NCBI RefSeq assembly: GCF_027497255.1
Contig: NZ_CP114903.1
Span: 5,952,001-6,016,000, forward strand
Direction: 5' to 3'
DNA length: 64,000 nucleotides
Source of the DNA: Micromonospora sp. WMMD882
GTDB lineage: Bacteria > Actinomycetota > Actinomycetes > Mycobacteriales > Micromonosporaceae
Below the pieces are notes generated by a model, which worked only from the letters and a program-made list of their open reading frames with translations, did not search any database and was not told the DNA's origin. Made by a program: the position numbers and the translations under genes. Shown here in pieces: positions 8,859 through 18,124 of this stretch. Each line of letters opens with the position of its first letter. Positions within the stretch are counted from its first letter, which is position 1.

Positions 8859-9989
8859 TCAGGGCCGCGGGCCGTGCCAGTCCAGGCACACCACGACCGC
8901 GTCGTCGACCAGGTCGCCCGCGACGAAGGCGCGCAGGTCACCGATGAGGGACCGGACGGCGTCCAGGGGCGCCACCGGCCCGGTCCGGCGCACGAACCGC
9001 TCCAGGGCGGTCTCGCCGTACCGCACGTTCTGGCCGGTGGCCTCGACGACCCCGTCGCTGACCACGAAGAGCCGGTCATCGGGGCGCAGCGGGAACGTCT
9101 GGGGCCGGTAGTCCGTCCCCTCGAACATGCCGAGCGGAAACTGCGCCTCCAGCGGCTGCTCGTGGACCGCGCCGTCGCGCAGCAGCACCAGCCGGGGCGA
9201 CCCGGCGTCGACCACGGTCGTCACCCCGTCGGCCAGGTCGAGTTCCAGCAGCAACGCGGAGACGTGCCGGTCACCCTGGTAGGCCGAGTAGATCGCCTGG
9301 TCGGCCAGGGCCGCCTGGTCGGCCAGGGAGATCCCGGCCCGGCGGGCGTTGCGCAGCGCGTACACGGCCAGCGAGGTGAGCATCGAGGCCTCGACGCCTT
9401 CGCCCATGCCGTTGACCACCGACAGCCACAGCCGGGCGCCGTCGTCGGACCAGTCGAAGCTGTCGCCGCGCACCGCGTACGCGGGTTCGAGCTGACCGGC
9501 CAGGCTGAACGACGGTCGCTCCCGGCTGCGGCCGGGCAGCAGCTCCCACTGCATCTCGGCGGCCAGGGTGAGGCGTCGGCTGCGTCGGGCGGTCCGGTAC
9601 ACGTCCGTGCCGGCGGCGACGGCGGCCAGCTCGTGACCGAGGACGGTGGCGATCTCGGTGAGCTCGGTCAGCACGGTGGGGTCCGTGGGCGCCGGGGCGA
9701 ACCGGAGCACGCCGCGGCGTTCGCCGCGCATGCCGACCGGCAGGTATCCGGCCCCGTCGGCGAGCACCGGCTCCTGGTGGTCGAAGCACCGCCAGGCCGG
9801 GTGACCGGGAGTGGTAAGCGCTTCCCCGTCCCGCAGCGGCAACAGCGCTGACAGCCGGTAGTCGACCTGGAGCAGCTCGACGTCGGTGATCCCGTACGAC
9901 CGGGCGAGCTCGTCGGAGATCCGGTCCAGGAGGAGGTCCGCGGGCGCTGCGGTCAGCGCCCGACGGGCCCGGTTGACCGGCACGCTCAT
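8859..9989 (-). CDS. PP2C (SpoIIE-type) serine/threonine phosphatase
   Basis: 376-residue cytoplasmic protein. Residues 1-150 resemble a GAF-like sensor (ISDELARSYGITDVELLQVDYRL), and the rest is a SpoIIE/RsbU-type PP2M phosphatase with the metal motif GDSFDWSDDG, the GMGEGVEASM helix and the terminal VSDGVVEATG and DDAVVVCLDW motifs. Such enzymes dephosphorylate anti-sigma-factor antagonists. The ATG at 9989 has AGAAGGAG upstream; a longer open frame to 10070 overlaps the divergent regulator and is rejected. It is divergent from the MarR gene (57 bases between starts), which suggests shared control, but no antagonist or anti-sigma gene is adjacent. Confidence 0.85.
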   Translation of the reverse strand: MSVPVNRARRALTAAPADLLLDRISDELARSYGITDVELLQVDYRLSALLPLRDGEALTTPGHPAWRCFDHQEPVLADGAGYLPVGMRGERRGVLRFAPAPTDPTVLTELTEIATVLGHELAAVAAGTDVYRTARRSRRLTLAAEMQWELLPGRSRERPSFSLAGQLEPAYAVRGDSFDWSDDGARLWLSVVNGMGEGVEASMLTSLAVYALRNARRAGISLADQAALADQAIYSAYQGDRHVSALLLELDLADGVTTVVDAGSPRLVLLRDGAVHEQPLEAQFPLGMFEGTDYRPQTFPLRPDDRLFVVSDGVVEATGQNVRYGETALERFVRRTGPVAPLDAVRSLIGDLRAFVAGDLVDDAVVVCLDWHGPRP

Positions 9990-10046
9990 GAGCACTCCTT
10001 CTGGTAGCCCGACCAGCAGCGGGTCAGGGGTAGTCTCGGGCACACG

Positions 10047-10685
10047 ATGGCCGAGCAACAGCGTCCACACGGACCGGAAGCGAGTATGGCTGGGGTGCTC
10101 GACGACGCGGCAGCCAGCCTGCTCGCGGTGTGGGAGCAGTCCCGGGAGCGGACCACGAGTCAGCTGTCCGGCGTCCAGTTACGCGTGGTGATGGCAGTGG
10201 CCGAGCACGACGGGATCAACCTGCGGCGGCTCGCCGGCATGCTCGGCATGCTGTTGTCGTCGGCCAGCCGGCTCTGTGACCGGTTGGTCGCCGCCGGCAT
10301 GCTGGAACGGGAACCGGGTCGGCTCGATCGTCGCGAGATCTCCCTGCACCTGACCCCGGAGGCCGTCCGGCTCCTGGCCGACCTGCGCGCCGACCGTCGG
10401 GCCAGGCTGGCCCGGGTGCTCGCCCGGATGACGCCCGCCGGCCGGGAGGCTCTGGTCCGGGGGCTCGTGGAGTTCGACGCGGTGGCCCGCCGCCTGGCCA
10501 CGTCGGCCGACCCGGCCGAACCCACCGACCTGACGGACCCGGCCGAACCCACCGACCTGACGGACCCGGCCGAATCCACCGACCTGACCGGCCCCACCGA
10601 TCTGGCTGACCCGGCCCACCTGGCTGGCCCGGCCGAGCAGCGGGAACCGACGCCCGGACCGCAGCCGTTCCGGCGCACCGCCTGA
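10047..10685 (+). CDS. MarR family transcriptional regulator with repetitive tail
   Basis: 212 residues. The first 150 form a MarR winged-helix regulator: LRRLAGMLGMLLSSASRL is the recognition helix-turn-helix and REPGRLDRREISLHLT the wing. The tail, residues about 155-210, is an acidic low-complexity stretch made of nine-residue repeats (DPAEPTDLT) encoded by a 27-base tandem repeat. The ATG at 10047 or the ATG at 10086 could be the start. It is divergent from the PP2C gene, an arrangement that often indicates that the regulator acts on its neighbour. Ligand unknown. Confidence 0.85.
   Translation: MAEQQRPHGPEASMAGVLDDAAASLLAVWEQSRERTTSQLSGVQLRVVMAVAEHDGINLRRLAGMLGMLLSSASRLCDRLVAAGMLEREPGRLDRREISLHLTPEAVRLLADLRADRRARLARVLARMTPAGREALVRGLVEFDAVARRLATSADPAEPTDLTDPAEPTDLTDPAESTDLTGPTDLADPAHLAGPAEQREPTPGPQPFRRTA
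10509..10589 (+). repeat. 27-base in-frame tandem repeat (three copies) in the MarR gene
   Basis: Three copies at 10509-10535, 10536-10562 and 10563-10589; the first two are identical and the third differs at two bases. Each copy encodes a nine-residue acidic unit, and further degenerate units follow to about 10630. Because the unit is a multiple of three, copy-number change would lengthen or shorten the tail without frameshift. Confidence 0.9.
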
Positions 10686-11221
10686 GCTCCGTCCGCCTCC
10701 GGCGCGCGGGTGTTTCGCGTTCCGTGGCTGCTCGCGGCGGAGAGGCGATCGGATCGGCGTCTCGGGGTGCGGTGGCCCGAGACGCCGGTACCTCGCGTTC
10801 ACTACCCGTAGTTACTCTCCGGCTCGCTTGTCGCTTCGTGACGCAGTGTGACGTCATAGGTGACGGCTGCCACCCGGTCGCAGACTTTGCTCTGCACCCG
10901 TATCGGCACCACTCGTATGAGCAGGAGAAACCTCAACAGGATGGGTGACGCTGTCTTGAGTTCCTGATCACCATGTGTGGCTGGCGCGTATCAGGGTGCA
11001 GAGCAAAGGGCGCAACGAGATCCGTAGGCCTACGACAGAACATCACTGGAAGTGAGGCCGGCGGCACTGCGTCGTGCGACGACGTGAGGGCACGCCGAGC
11101 GGATCGTGTGGTGATCCAGCGCGGACGGCCGGGTAGGCGGAAGCGGGTCGGGCGAGGGCGGGCGGGGGACCCGGACTGACCGCGGGGGACCCGGGCTGAC
11201 CGCGGGGGACCCGGACTGGCC
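10686..11221. other. Long convergent intergenic region with inverted repeat
   Basis: 536 bases between two converging genes without a convincing coding sequence. It holds a perfect 14-base inverted repeat: TTTGCTCTGCACCC at 10886-10899 and its complement at 10994-11007, 94 bases apart. An internal smaller hairpin (CCTGAT at 10963, ATCAGG at 10990) lies inside. The left and right parts show weaker similarity past the arms (GTATC beside both). This could be a MITE-like remnant or a structured RNA. The short frames at 10724 and 10973 lack ribosome sites and read through the repeat. Confidence 0.5.
11162..11220. repeat. 20-base tandem repeat (three copies) at the 3' end of the B12-binding gene
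   Basis: Three consecutive copies of a 20-base unit beginning GCGGGGGACCCGG, at 11162-11181, 11182-11201 and 11202-11220, the middle one with one substitution. The repeat abuts the stop codon of the B12-binding protein gene on the minus strand. Confidence 0.9.
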
Positions 11222-12256
11222 TCAGCCGGGAAGGCGGGCCTGGCGGAGGTACCGGGCGGCGCGGGGATGCTCGGTGAGGGCGTCGGCGCAGGCGACCAGC
11301 AGGGCGTCGTACGACGGCTGCCGGGGACCGGACGTGACGACCTGGCGCTGCCATCGGACGAACCCGGCGACCAGCTCCGGATCGTCGACCCGGAGCGCGG
11401 CGGCGAGCGAGTCCAGCAGTTGGGCGACGGCGGTTTCGAGCTGCTCACCGTCGCCCTCGGCGGTCGCCGCCGTCCGGGCGACCGACTGCACCACCTCGCG
11501 GCGGCGGCGCAGGACGGCGACGTGTTCGTCGTCCTGCGGGCGCGGCACGGGATCCCCTGGCGCGGTGCGCTGGTGGCGACGTTCCAGCAGGTCGAGCGCG
11601 TCCCGCGCGGACGCGCCCCAGGCGGCGGCGCCCACCGCCGCGGCCCAGCGGCCGTCCGCGCCGAAGCCCGGTCCGCCGGCGACCACCGGCACGCCGGCGG
11701 ACCGGCACGCCTCGATCATCCGGGCCGCCCGGATCAACCGGCTCGGCTGCACGCAGCTCAGCAGGACCGCGTCCGGCCCGGTCTGGTGCAGGTAGCTGAC
11801 CAGGTGCCGGGGCGGGACGCTGGCCCCGAGGAACGTCACCCGCCAGCCGCCGGCCCGGACCACCTCGGCGACGATCCGCGCGGCCAGCGCGTGCCACTCG
11901 CCCTCCACGCAGGCCAGCACCACGTGACCGCGTCGCCCCGGGTCGGTGAGCCGGCGGCCCACCGCGGCCACCACCTCCTCGCCGACGTGTGTCGCGGCGT
12001 GCTCCCGGGCGACGCTCCACCGCCCGGTCAACCAGCGCCGACCGATCTCCCGCTGGGCCACGGCCACCAGGTCGACCAGCACGTCCGGGACCGACCAGCC
12101 GTCGTCGAGCAGGCCCAGCACGAGCCGGGTGGCGGCGACGGTGGGCTCCGCCCCGTCCAGGCAGGCGAGGTACGCGTGCACGGCCGACGCCCTCGTCTCG
12201 ACGGTCGGGCCGGCGCCGGCCGCGCCGTCGGTGGGGTCCCGGGGCGGGCCGTTCAC
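11222..12256 (-). CDS. Cobalamin (B12)-binding domain protein, CarH-like architecture without DNA-binding domain
   Basis: 344 residues. After a short linker, residues about 22-110 form the helical B12-binding-2 cap with Trp80 and the Glu85-His86 pair in RWSVAREHAAT, which matches the WxxxEH pattern of light-sensing adenosylcobalamin proteins. The Rossmann B12 domain follows, with EGEWHALA carrying the likely lower axial ligand His122, then FLGASVPPRHLV and VVAGGPGFG. No MerR DNA-binding domain is present; the C-terminal 100 residues are a helical region of unknown function. The GTG start overlaps the stop of the preceding phosphatase gene by four bases (GTGA), so both are translated together. 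I infer a B12-based light or redox sensor working with that phosphatase. Confidence 0.8.
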   Translation of the reverse strand: MNGPPRDPTDGAAGAGPTVETRASAVHAYLACLDGAEPTVAATRLVLGLLDDGWSVPDVLVDLVAVAQREIGRRWLTGRWSVAREHAATHVGEEVVAAVGRRLTDPGRRGHVVLACVEGEWHALAARIVAEVVRAGGWRVTFLGASVPPRHLVSYLHQTGPDAVLLSCVQPSRLIRAARMIEACRSAGVPVVAGGPGFGADGRWAAAVGAAAWGASARDALDLLERRHQRTAPGDPVPRPQDDEHVAVLRRRREVVQSVARTAATAEGDGEQLETAVAQLLDSLAAALRVDDPELVAGFVRWQRQVVTSGPRQPSYDALLVACADALTEHPRAARYLRQARLPG

Positions 12257-13974
12257 CCCCCGGGCGCTGCCGCGATGGCCAACATGGCGATGTCGTCGTG
12301 GCCCTGCCCGTCGAGCCACTCGTCGACGAGTTGCAGCAGCCGGTCCACCATGGCCCGGGGTGGCAGGCCGGCCCCGGAGGCGAGCGCCCGACGCAGCCGT
12401 CCCGCACCGAACATCTCGATCGCGCCCGGTCCGCCCCGCGCCTCGGTCACCCCGTCGGTGTAGGCGAGCAGCAGCTCACCGGGAGCGAGGCGGAGCTCGA
12501 CCTCGACGAACCGCGCGTCGCTGAGCGCGCCCACCGGCATCCCGCCGACGGTCGCCGTCCGGACCGCGCCGGCGGCCGTCACCACCAGCGGGGACGGGTG
12601 GCCGCCGCCGGCGACCCGCAGCGTGACGCCGCCGTCCGGCCCGGCGGCGAAGGCGCCCAGCAGCAGGGTGGTGAACTGGTTGCGCCGGGTGGCTTCCGGC
12701 GCGTCGAACAGCGCCCGGTTGAGCAGGGCCATCAGCTCCAGCGGGCGCTGCTCCACCAACCGCAGCGTCTGGATCGACTGGCGAACCCGGCCGGTGAGCA
12801 CGGCCGCCCCGACACCCTTGCCGCAGACGTCACCGAGCGCGAACGTGCCCCCGTCGCCGGTGGCGGAGACGTCGTAGAAGTCCCCACCGATGCGCAGGCT
12901 GTCGCCGGCCGCCCGGTAGCCGCCGGCCAGGGCCACCCCGGGAATCTCGGGCAACCTGGGCGGGAGGAGGCTGGCCTGGAGCACCCGGGCCAGGTGGGTC
13001 TGCTCGCCGTACAGCTCGGCGGTGGCCAGCGCCGCGCCCGCCCGCGCCGCGAACTCCCGGGCCACGTCGGTGTCCCGCTCGTCGAAGCCCGTCCGCCCGG
13101 CCCGGCGTACCAGGATCAACGCGCCGGTCGGGCCGCCGGCCCCGAGCACCGGGGTGACCAGGACGGTGCCGGGGCGACCGAACCCGTCCGGCAGCAGCCG
13201 ACCGAGGTCGGCGAGCTCGGCGTCCAGCCAGGGGCGGGCGTCGGTGCGGTCGCCGTCGAGCGCCTCGGCGAGCCCGGGGACCGAGTCGGCCAACTCGGCC
13301 GGGCCGGTCCCGACGAGCGGACCCGGATCGCCGTCGGCGAAGCGTACCCAGACCGGCTCGGCGTCGGCCGGGGCCGGCGGCGGCGCTCGGTGCACCAGCA
13401 GCGCGGCGTCGGCCAGGTACGGCACCGGCAGGGTGACCGTGGTGCGCTGGGTCTGCTCGCGGTGCAGGGAGACCCCGAGCCGGCTGCCGGCCCGGGCCAG
13501 GAAAGCCGTCCGGGAACGCTCCGCCAGCAGCGCGTCGGTGCGGGCACGTTCCTCGGTGACGTCCCGGACGTACCAGGCGTGACCTGGCCCTTTGAGCGTT
13601 CGGCGGACGCCGCGCAACCGGCGCCCCCGGTGCTCGGTCTCGAAGACGTCGGCTCCGGCGCGGGCCGCCCCGGCCAGCGCCGGCATCGGAGCCCCGGCCA
13701 GCGGCGTGCCCGGCGTGACCTCGGGGAGCAGCTCCACGGCCATGGCGTTGACCAGGGTCACCACGCCCTGGGCGTCGGCGGTGACGACCGCCTCGGCCAA
13801 CCCGTCGAGCAGCTCACGGGCGAGCGTGGCATCGGTCGGGGCGGCGCCGGCCGGGGTGGGCCGGGAACGCTCGCGGGTGGCGTGACCATCACCGCTGACC
13901 GGACCGGTCACCCCGCCCTCCCGGGTGGTGGTCACCGTCGCTCGCCGGGTGCCCCGGGCGGTTGACCTGTGCAC
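12253..13974 (-). CDS. PAS-GAF-PP2C (SpoIIE) phosphatase
   Basis: 573 residues. A PAS domain (near residues 48-150, LLDGLAEAVVTADAQGVVTLVNAMA), a GAF-like region (about 190-330, ending TDVAREFAARAGAALATA) and a SpoIIE-type PP2C domain (about 345-570, with GGDFYDVSATGDG, LGDVCGKGVGAAVLT and AYTDGVTEARG). These enzymes dephosphorylate partner-switching antagonists in response to sensed signals. The GTG at 13974 is the outermost start; a GTG at 13935 is an alternative, neither with a well-spaced ribosome site. The stop overlaps the start of the B12-binding gene, so the two form a coupled pair. No STAS or RsbW-like gene is nearby. Confidence 0.88.
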   Translation of the reverse strand: MHRSTARGTRRATVTTTREGGVTGPVSGDGHATRERSRPTPAGAAPTDATLARELLDGLAEAVVTADAQGVVTLVNAMAVELLPEVTPGTPLAGAPMPALAGAARAGADVFETEHRGRRLRGVRRTLKGPGHAWYVRDVTEERARTDALLAERSRTAFLARAGSRLGVSLHREQTQRTTVTLPVPYLADAALLVHRAPPPAPADAEPVWVRFADGDPGPLVGTGPAELADSVPGLAEALDGDRTDARPWLDAELADLGRLLPDGFGRPGTVLVTPVLGAGGPTGALILVRRAGRTGFDERDTDVAREFAARAGAALATAELYGEQTHLARVLQASLLPPRLPEIPGVALAGGYRAAGDSLRIGGDFYDVSATGDGGTFALGDVCGKGVGAAVLTGRVRQSIQTLRLVEQRPLELMALLNRALFDAPEATRRNQFTTLLLGAFAAGPDGGVTLRVAGGGHPSPLVVTAAGAVRTATVGGMPVGALSDARFVEVELRLAPGELLLAYTDGVTEARGGPGAIEMFGAGRLRRALASGAGLPPRAMVDRLLQLVDEWLDGQGHDDIAMLAIAAAPGG

Positions 13975-14065
13975 ATGGCGCGGCGGAACTCCTCGGTCCG
14001 GATTGCTTGCTTCCCGGCAAGGGTAACGGGACTGTCGACCGGTCGACCATCCGCCGGCGCGGCGC

Positions 14066-15304
14066 TCACCCGCAGCGGGCCAGCCAGGCGTGCGGCCGGG
14101 CGATGATCCGGCGGACCACCGAGCCGGCCGCGCCGACCGCGGCGGCGTCCGCGCCGAGCACCGCCGGCCGGATGGTGACCGGCGCCCAGGCCGCGGTGAG
14201 CACCCGGCGGGAGACCTCGGCGGTCACCGGCGGGCTCAGCCACCGGGCCAGCGGCGCGTAGCCGCCACCGAGGACGACGGTGTCGAGATCCAGCAGGTTG
14301 ACCACCCCGGCCACCGCGACGCCGAGCGCCGTGCCGGCTTCGGCGAGCGCGGCCAGCGTGGCCGGATCACCCTCGTCGGCCAGTCGGTGCAGCCGGGCGG
14401 CGTGCGCGGGCAGGTCGTCACCGCCCAGGCCGGCGGCGCCGATGATCGCTTCCTGGCCGGCGTACTGCTCCAGGCAGCCCCGCCCGCCGCACCGGCAGGG
14501 CCGCCCCTCGGGGTGCACGGGCAGGTGGCCGATCTCGCCGCTCCATCCGCGCCCACCCCGGTAGAGCGTGCCGTCCAGCACGATCCCGGCGCCGATGCCC
14601 ACCTCGCCGGAGATGTAGAGGAAGTCGGTGACCCCGGCCCGGCCGGCGTGCAGCTCACCCAGGGCCGCCAGGTTGGCCTCGTTGTCGACCACCAGCGCCG
14701 GCAGGCCGGGAACGGCTTCGGTGAGCGGGGGGCGGGTGGCCAGCAGCGCCGGCACGTCGACCTCACGCCAGCCCAGGTTGGGCGCGAGCCGGACCACGCC
14801 GCCCGCGCCGACCAGGCCGGGCACCGCGAGCGCCGCCCCGGCCAGGGTGAGGCCCTGGTCGTCGGCGTCGGCGCGGGCCCGCGCGGCCAGCTCGGCGACC
14901 AGGCCCAGGGTCTCGCCCGGGGAGAGCAGGCGCAGGTCGACCCGGCGCACGGTGCGGTGCCGGACCGCCCCGGCGAGGTCGAGCACGCAGGCGGCCAGGT
15001 AGTCGACGTTGACCTCCAGGCCGAGACCGGCCGGGCCGTGCCCGGCCAGCAGCAGACCCCGGGCGGGCCGCCCGGCCCGGGCCCGGGGCGTCGGGTCGAC
15101 CTCGGTGACCAGCCCACCGCCGATCAGGTCGTCGACCACCGCGGAGACGGTCGCCCGGGTGAGGCCGGTGTCGGCGGCCAGATCGGCCCGGGACGGCGGG
15201 CGGGGCGCGGCGGCGATCCGGCCGAGCAGCAGCGCGAGGTTGATCTCACGGAGGCTGGTCTGGCGGACCGCTCCGGCCGGGGTCGAGACGACGGAGCTGG
15301 ACAC
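14066..15304 (-). CDS. ROK family transcriptional repressor (XylR type)
   Basis: 412 residues. An N-terminal winged helix ([12 protein letters not shown]...[24 protein letters not shown]) is followed by a ROK sugar-kinase-fold domain with the zinc-type cluster [14 protein letters not shown]. The kinase phosphate-binding aspartate region is not the enzymatic DxGxT form, which agrees with a regulator. It diverges from xylA with 111 bases between starts, and the region holds a promoter and palindrome (15309-15350), so it is most likely the xylose-responsive repressor of xylAB and of itself. Start GTG at 15304, with AAGGGC just upstream on the minus strand. Confidence 0.88.
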   Translation of the reverse strand: MSSSVVSTPAGAVRQTSLREINLALLLGRIAAAPRPPSRADLAADTGLTRATVSAVVDDLIGGGLVTEVDPTPRARAGRPARGLLLAGHGPAGLGLEVNVDYLAACVLDLAGAVRHRTVRRVDLRLLSPGETLGLVAELAARARADADDQGLTLAGAALAVPGLVGAGGVVRLAPNLGWREVDVPALLATRPPLTEAVPGLPALVVDNEANLAALGELHAGRAGVTDFLYISGEVGIGAGIVLDGTLYRGGRGWSGEIGHLPVHPEGRPCRCGGRGCLEQYAGQEAIIGAAGLGGDDLPAHAARLHRLADEGDPATLAALAEAGTALGVAVAGVVNLLDLDTVVLGGGYAPLARWLSPPVTAEVSRRVLTAAWAPVTIRPAVLGADAAAVGAAGSVVRRIIARPHAWLARCG

Positions 15305-15308
15305 GCCC

Positions 15309-15350
15309 TTGACAGTGCCACACCGTCGCCAAATAATTCAACCGCTGAAC
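15309..15350 (+). promoter_or_regulatory. xylAB promoter with overlapping operator
   Basis: A -35 box TTGACA at 15309-15314, a 17-base spacer and a -10 box AATAAT at 15332-15337 form a near-consensus promoter reading toward xylA; transcription would start near 15344. The dyad TTCAACCGCTGAA (15337-15349) overlaps the -10 box and the start site and is the best candidate for the ROK repressor operator. The AT-rich run is striking against the GC background. Positions are seen; function is inferred. Confidence 0.7.
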
Positions 15351-15415
15351 AAATGGGCTCCGGCGCGGTCGTGCCGCGTCCGTACGACAGCCCCGTCACC
15401 CACCCGGAGGTCTGC

Positions 15416-16603
15416 ATGGCACCCCGTCCCACTCCCGCCGACAAGTTCTCCTTCGGGCTCTGGACGGTGGGCTGGCAGGGCCGCGACCCGTTCGGTGACG
15501 CCAGCCGCCCCGAGCTCGACGCCGTCGAGGCGGTGCACAAGCTCGCCGAGCTCGGCGCGTACGGGATCACCTTCCACGACGACGACCTGATCCCGTTCGG
15601 GGCCGACGCCGCCACCCGCGACCACCACATCGCCCGGTTCCGCAAGGCGCTCGCCGACACCGGCCTGGTGGTGCCGATGGTCACCACCAACCTCTTCACC
15701 CACCCGATCTTCAAGGACGGCGGCTTCACCAGCAACGACCGGCAGGTCCGGCGGTTCGCGCTGCGCAAGGTGCTACGCAACGTCGACCTCGCCGCCGAGC
15801 TGGGCGCGAAGACCTTCGTCATGTGGGGTGGCCGGGAGGGCGGCGAGTACGACGTCGCCAAGGACGTCCGGGCCGCGCTCGACCGCTACCGCGAGGGCGT
15901 CGACCTGCTCACCCAGTACGTCATCGACCAGGGCTACGACCTGCGCTTCGCCCTGGAGCCCAAGCCGAACGAGCCGCGCGGCGACATCCTGCTCCCCACC
16001 GTCGGCCACGCGATGGCGTTCATCTCCACCCTCCAGCACCCCGACCTGGTGGGCCTCAACCCCGAGGTCGGGCACGAGCAGATGGCCGGCCTGAACTTCG
16101 TGCACGCCATCGCCCAGGCGCTCTGGCAGGGCAAGCTGTTCCACATCGACCTCAACGGCCAGCGCGGCGTCAAGTACGACCAGGACCTGGTCTTCGGCCA
16201 CGGTGACCTGCTCAACTCGTTCGCCCTGGTCGACCTGCTGGAGCACGGCGGCATCACCGGCGCCCCCGGCTACGACGGCCCCCGGCACTTCGACTACAAG
16301 CCCTCCCGCACCGAGGACAGCACCGGCGTCTGGGCGTCGGCCGAGGCGAACATGGCCACGTACCTGCTGCTCAAGGAGCGGGCGGCGGCGTTCCGGGCCG
16401 ACCCGGAGGTGGCCGAGGCGCTGGCCGCCAGCAAGGTCGCCGAGCTGGCCGAGCCCACCCTCGCGCCCGGGGAGAGCACCGCCGACCTGCTCGCCGACCG
16501 GTCCGCCTTCGAGGAGCTGGACGTCGACGCGGTCTCCGCGAAGGGCTTCGGTTTCGTCCGGCTCAACCAGCTCGCCGTCGAGCACCTGCTCGGCGCGCGC
16601 TGA
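15416..16603 (+). CDS. xylA: Xylose isomerase
   Basis: 395-residue xylose isomerase of the actinomycete class, converting D-xylose to D-xylulose in the cytoplasm. The catalytic His54-Asp57 pair lies in [10 protein letters not shown], and the metal ligands are in [33 protein letters not shown] and the C-terminal [11 protein letters not shown]. Length matches the family. The ATG at 15416 has CGGAGG five bases upstream; an open frame that begins much earlier is a shadow of the divergent repressor gene. xylB follows after ten bases, so the two form an operon under the promoter at 15309. Confidence 0.97.
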   Translation: MAPRPTPADKFSFGLWTVGWQGRDPFGDASRPELDAVEAVHKLAELGAYGITFHDDDLIPFGADAATRDHHIARFRKALADTGLVVPMVTTNLFTHPIFKDGGFTSNDRQVRRFALRKVLRNVDLAAELGAKTFVMWGGREGGEYDVAKDVRAALDRYREGVDLLTQYVIDQGYDLRFALEPKPNEPRGDILLPTVGHAMAFISTLQHPDLVGLNPEVGHEQMAGLNFVHAIAQALWQGKLFHIDLNGQRGVKYDQDLVFGHGDLLNSFALVDLLEHGGITGAPGYDGPRHFDYKPSRTEDSTGVWASAEANMATYLLLKERAAAFRADPEVAEALAASKVAELAEPTLAPGESTADLLADRSAFEELDVDAVSAKGFGFVRLNQLAVEHLLGAR

Positions 16604-16613
16604 GGAGGGCGTC

Positions 16614-18032
16614 ATGCCGCTCGTCGCGGGCGTCGACTCGTCGACGCAGTCCTGCAAGATCGTGGTCCGGGACGCGGAGACCGGCGCGCTGGTCCGGCAG
16701 GCCCGCGCGCCGCACCCGGACGGCACCGAGGTCGACCCGGCGGCGTGGTGGCACGCCCTCACCACGTCCCTCGACGCCCTCGGCGGGCTGGCCGACGTGG
16801 CCGCCGTGTCGGTCGCCGGCCAGCAGCACGGCATGGTCTGCCTGGACGACGACGGCCAGGTGATCCGGCCGGCGCTGCTGTGGAACGACACCCGGTCCGC
16901 CGGGGCCGCCTCCGACCTGGTCACCGAGGCCGGAACGGGGGAGGCGGGCCGGCGGTTCTGGGCGGACGCGGTGGGCAGCGTGCCGGTGGCCAGTTTCACC
17001 GTGACGAAGTTGCGGTGGCTGGCCCGGCACGAGCCGGAGCACGCCGCGCGGGTCGCGGCGGTCTGCCTGCCGCACGACTGGCTGACCTGGCGGCTCGGCG
17101 GCAGCGGCGACCTGGCCGCGCTGCGCACCGACCGCAGCGACGCCAGCGGCACCGGCTACTGGTCGCCGGCCACCGGCGACTACCGGCTGGACCTGCTGGA
17201 GCAGGCGCTCGGCCGGCGACCGGTGGTGCCGACGGTGCTCGGTCCGGCCGAGGCGGCCGGCACGGTCGGCGGCGGCGGGGCGCTGCTCGGCCCCGGGGCC
17301 GGGGACAACGCCGGGGCGGCGCTCGGGGTCGGGGCGCGCCCCGGCGACGTGGTGATCTCCATCGGCACGTCCGGCACCGTGTTCAGCGTCGCCGACGCGC
17401 CGGCCGCCGATCCCAGCGGCACGGTCGCCGGGTTCGCCGACGCCACCGGGCGGTACCTCCCCCTGGTCTGCACGCTCAACGCGGCCCGGGTGCTGGACGC
17501 CGCCGCCGCCCTGCTCCGGGTCGACCTGACCGAGCTGGCCGAGCTGGCGCTGTCCGCGCCGCCCGGCGCGGACGGGCTGACCCTGGTGCCGTACCTGGAA
17601 GGGGAGCGCACCCCGAACCGGCCGGACGCCACCGGGGCGGTGCACGGGTTGACCCTGCGCACCTCCACCCCGGCGCACCTGGCCCGGGCCGCCGTCGAGG
17701 GGATGCTCTGCGCCCTCGCCGACGGTCTGGACGCGCTGCTGGCGCACGGGGCCCGGGTCGACCGGGTGATCCTGGTCGGCGGGGGCGCGCGGTCGGCGGC
17801 CGTCCGTCGGATCGCGCCGCAGGTCTTCGGTTGCCCGGTGCTGGTCCCGCCGCCCGGCGAGTACGTCGCCGACGGCGCGGCCCGCCAGGCCGCCTGGGTC
17901 GCCCTCGGCGGCGCGCAGGCGCCGCGGTGGTCGGTCGGCGAGACGGAGGAGTACGCGGCCGAGCCGGTGGCCGAGATCCGGGCCCGGTACGCCGAGGCCC
18001 GGGACCGGGTCGTGGACGCGCGACGGGACTGA
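16614..18032 (+). CDS. xylB: Xylulokinase
   Basis: 472-residue FGGY-family kinase that phosphorylates D-xylulose to xylulose 5-phosphate for the pentose phosphate pathway. It has the N-terminal phosphate loop [10 protein letters not shown], the substrate segment [13 protein letters not shown] with LLWNDTRS, and the C-terminal ATPase motifs [11 protein letters not shown] and [22 protein letters not shown] of the xylA stop region provides the ribosome site for the ATG at 16614. A strong hairpin terminator follows the stop. Confidence 0.96.
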   Translation: MPLVAGVDSSTQSCKIVVRDAETGALVRQARAPHPDGTEVDPAAWWHALTTSLDALGGLADVAAVSVAGQQHGMVCLDDDGQVIRPALLWNDTRSAGAASDLVTEAGTGEAGRRFWADAVGSVPVASFTVTKLRWLARHEPEHAARVAAVCLPHDWLTWRLGGSGDLAALRTDRSDASGTGYWSPATGDYRLDLLEQALGRRPVVPTVLGPAEAAGTVGGGGALLGPGAGDNAGAALGVGARPGDVVISIGTSGTVFSVADAPAADPSGTVAGFADATGRYLPLVCTLNAARVLDAAAALLRVDLTELAELALSAPPGADGLTLVPYLEGERTPNRPDATGAVHGLTLRTSTPAHLARAAVEGMLCALADGLDALLAHGARVDRVILVGGGARSAAVRRIAPQVFGCPVLVPPPGEYVADGAARQAAWVALGGAQAPRWSVGETEEYAAEPVAEIRARYAEARDRVVDARRD

Positions 18033-18040
18033 CAGTCGGT

Positions 18041-18075
18041 GAACGGCCCCCGGGCGCGCGTCCCGGGGGCCGTTC
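18041..18075 (+). terminator. Terminator of xylAB
   Basis: Perfect 14-base inverted repeat, GAACGGCCCCCGGG at 18041-18054 and its complement at 18062-18075, with a seven-base loop, nine bases after the xylB stop. No U-run, as usual in this GC range. Confidence 0.85.
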
Positions 18076-18124
18076 GCGGGCGTCTGTCACCGCCGCGTGA
18101 CCTGCTCGTGGTTTGCTGCCCGAC

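Noticed and set aside
9813..9825. GGTAAGCGCTTCC, a LacI-operator-like core
   Set aside because: It lies within the coding sequence of the PP2C phosphatase, far from any start, so it is most likely chance.
10973..11179. 68-codon frame in the convergent region
   Set aside because: No ribosome site; it covers one arm of the inverted repeat and ends in the tandem repeat region.
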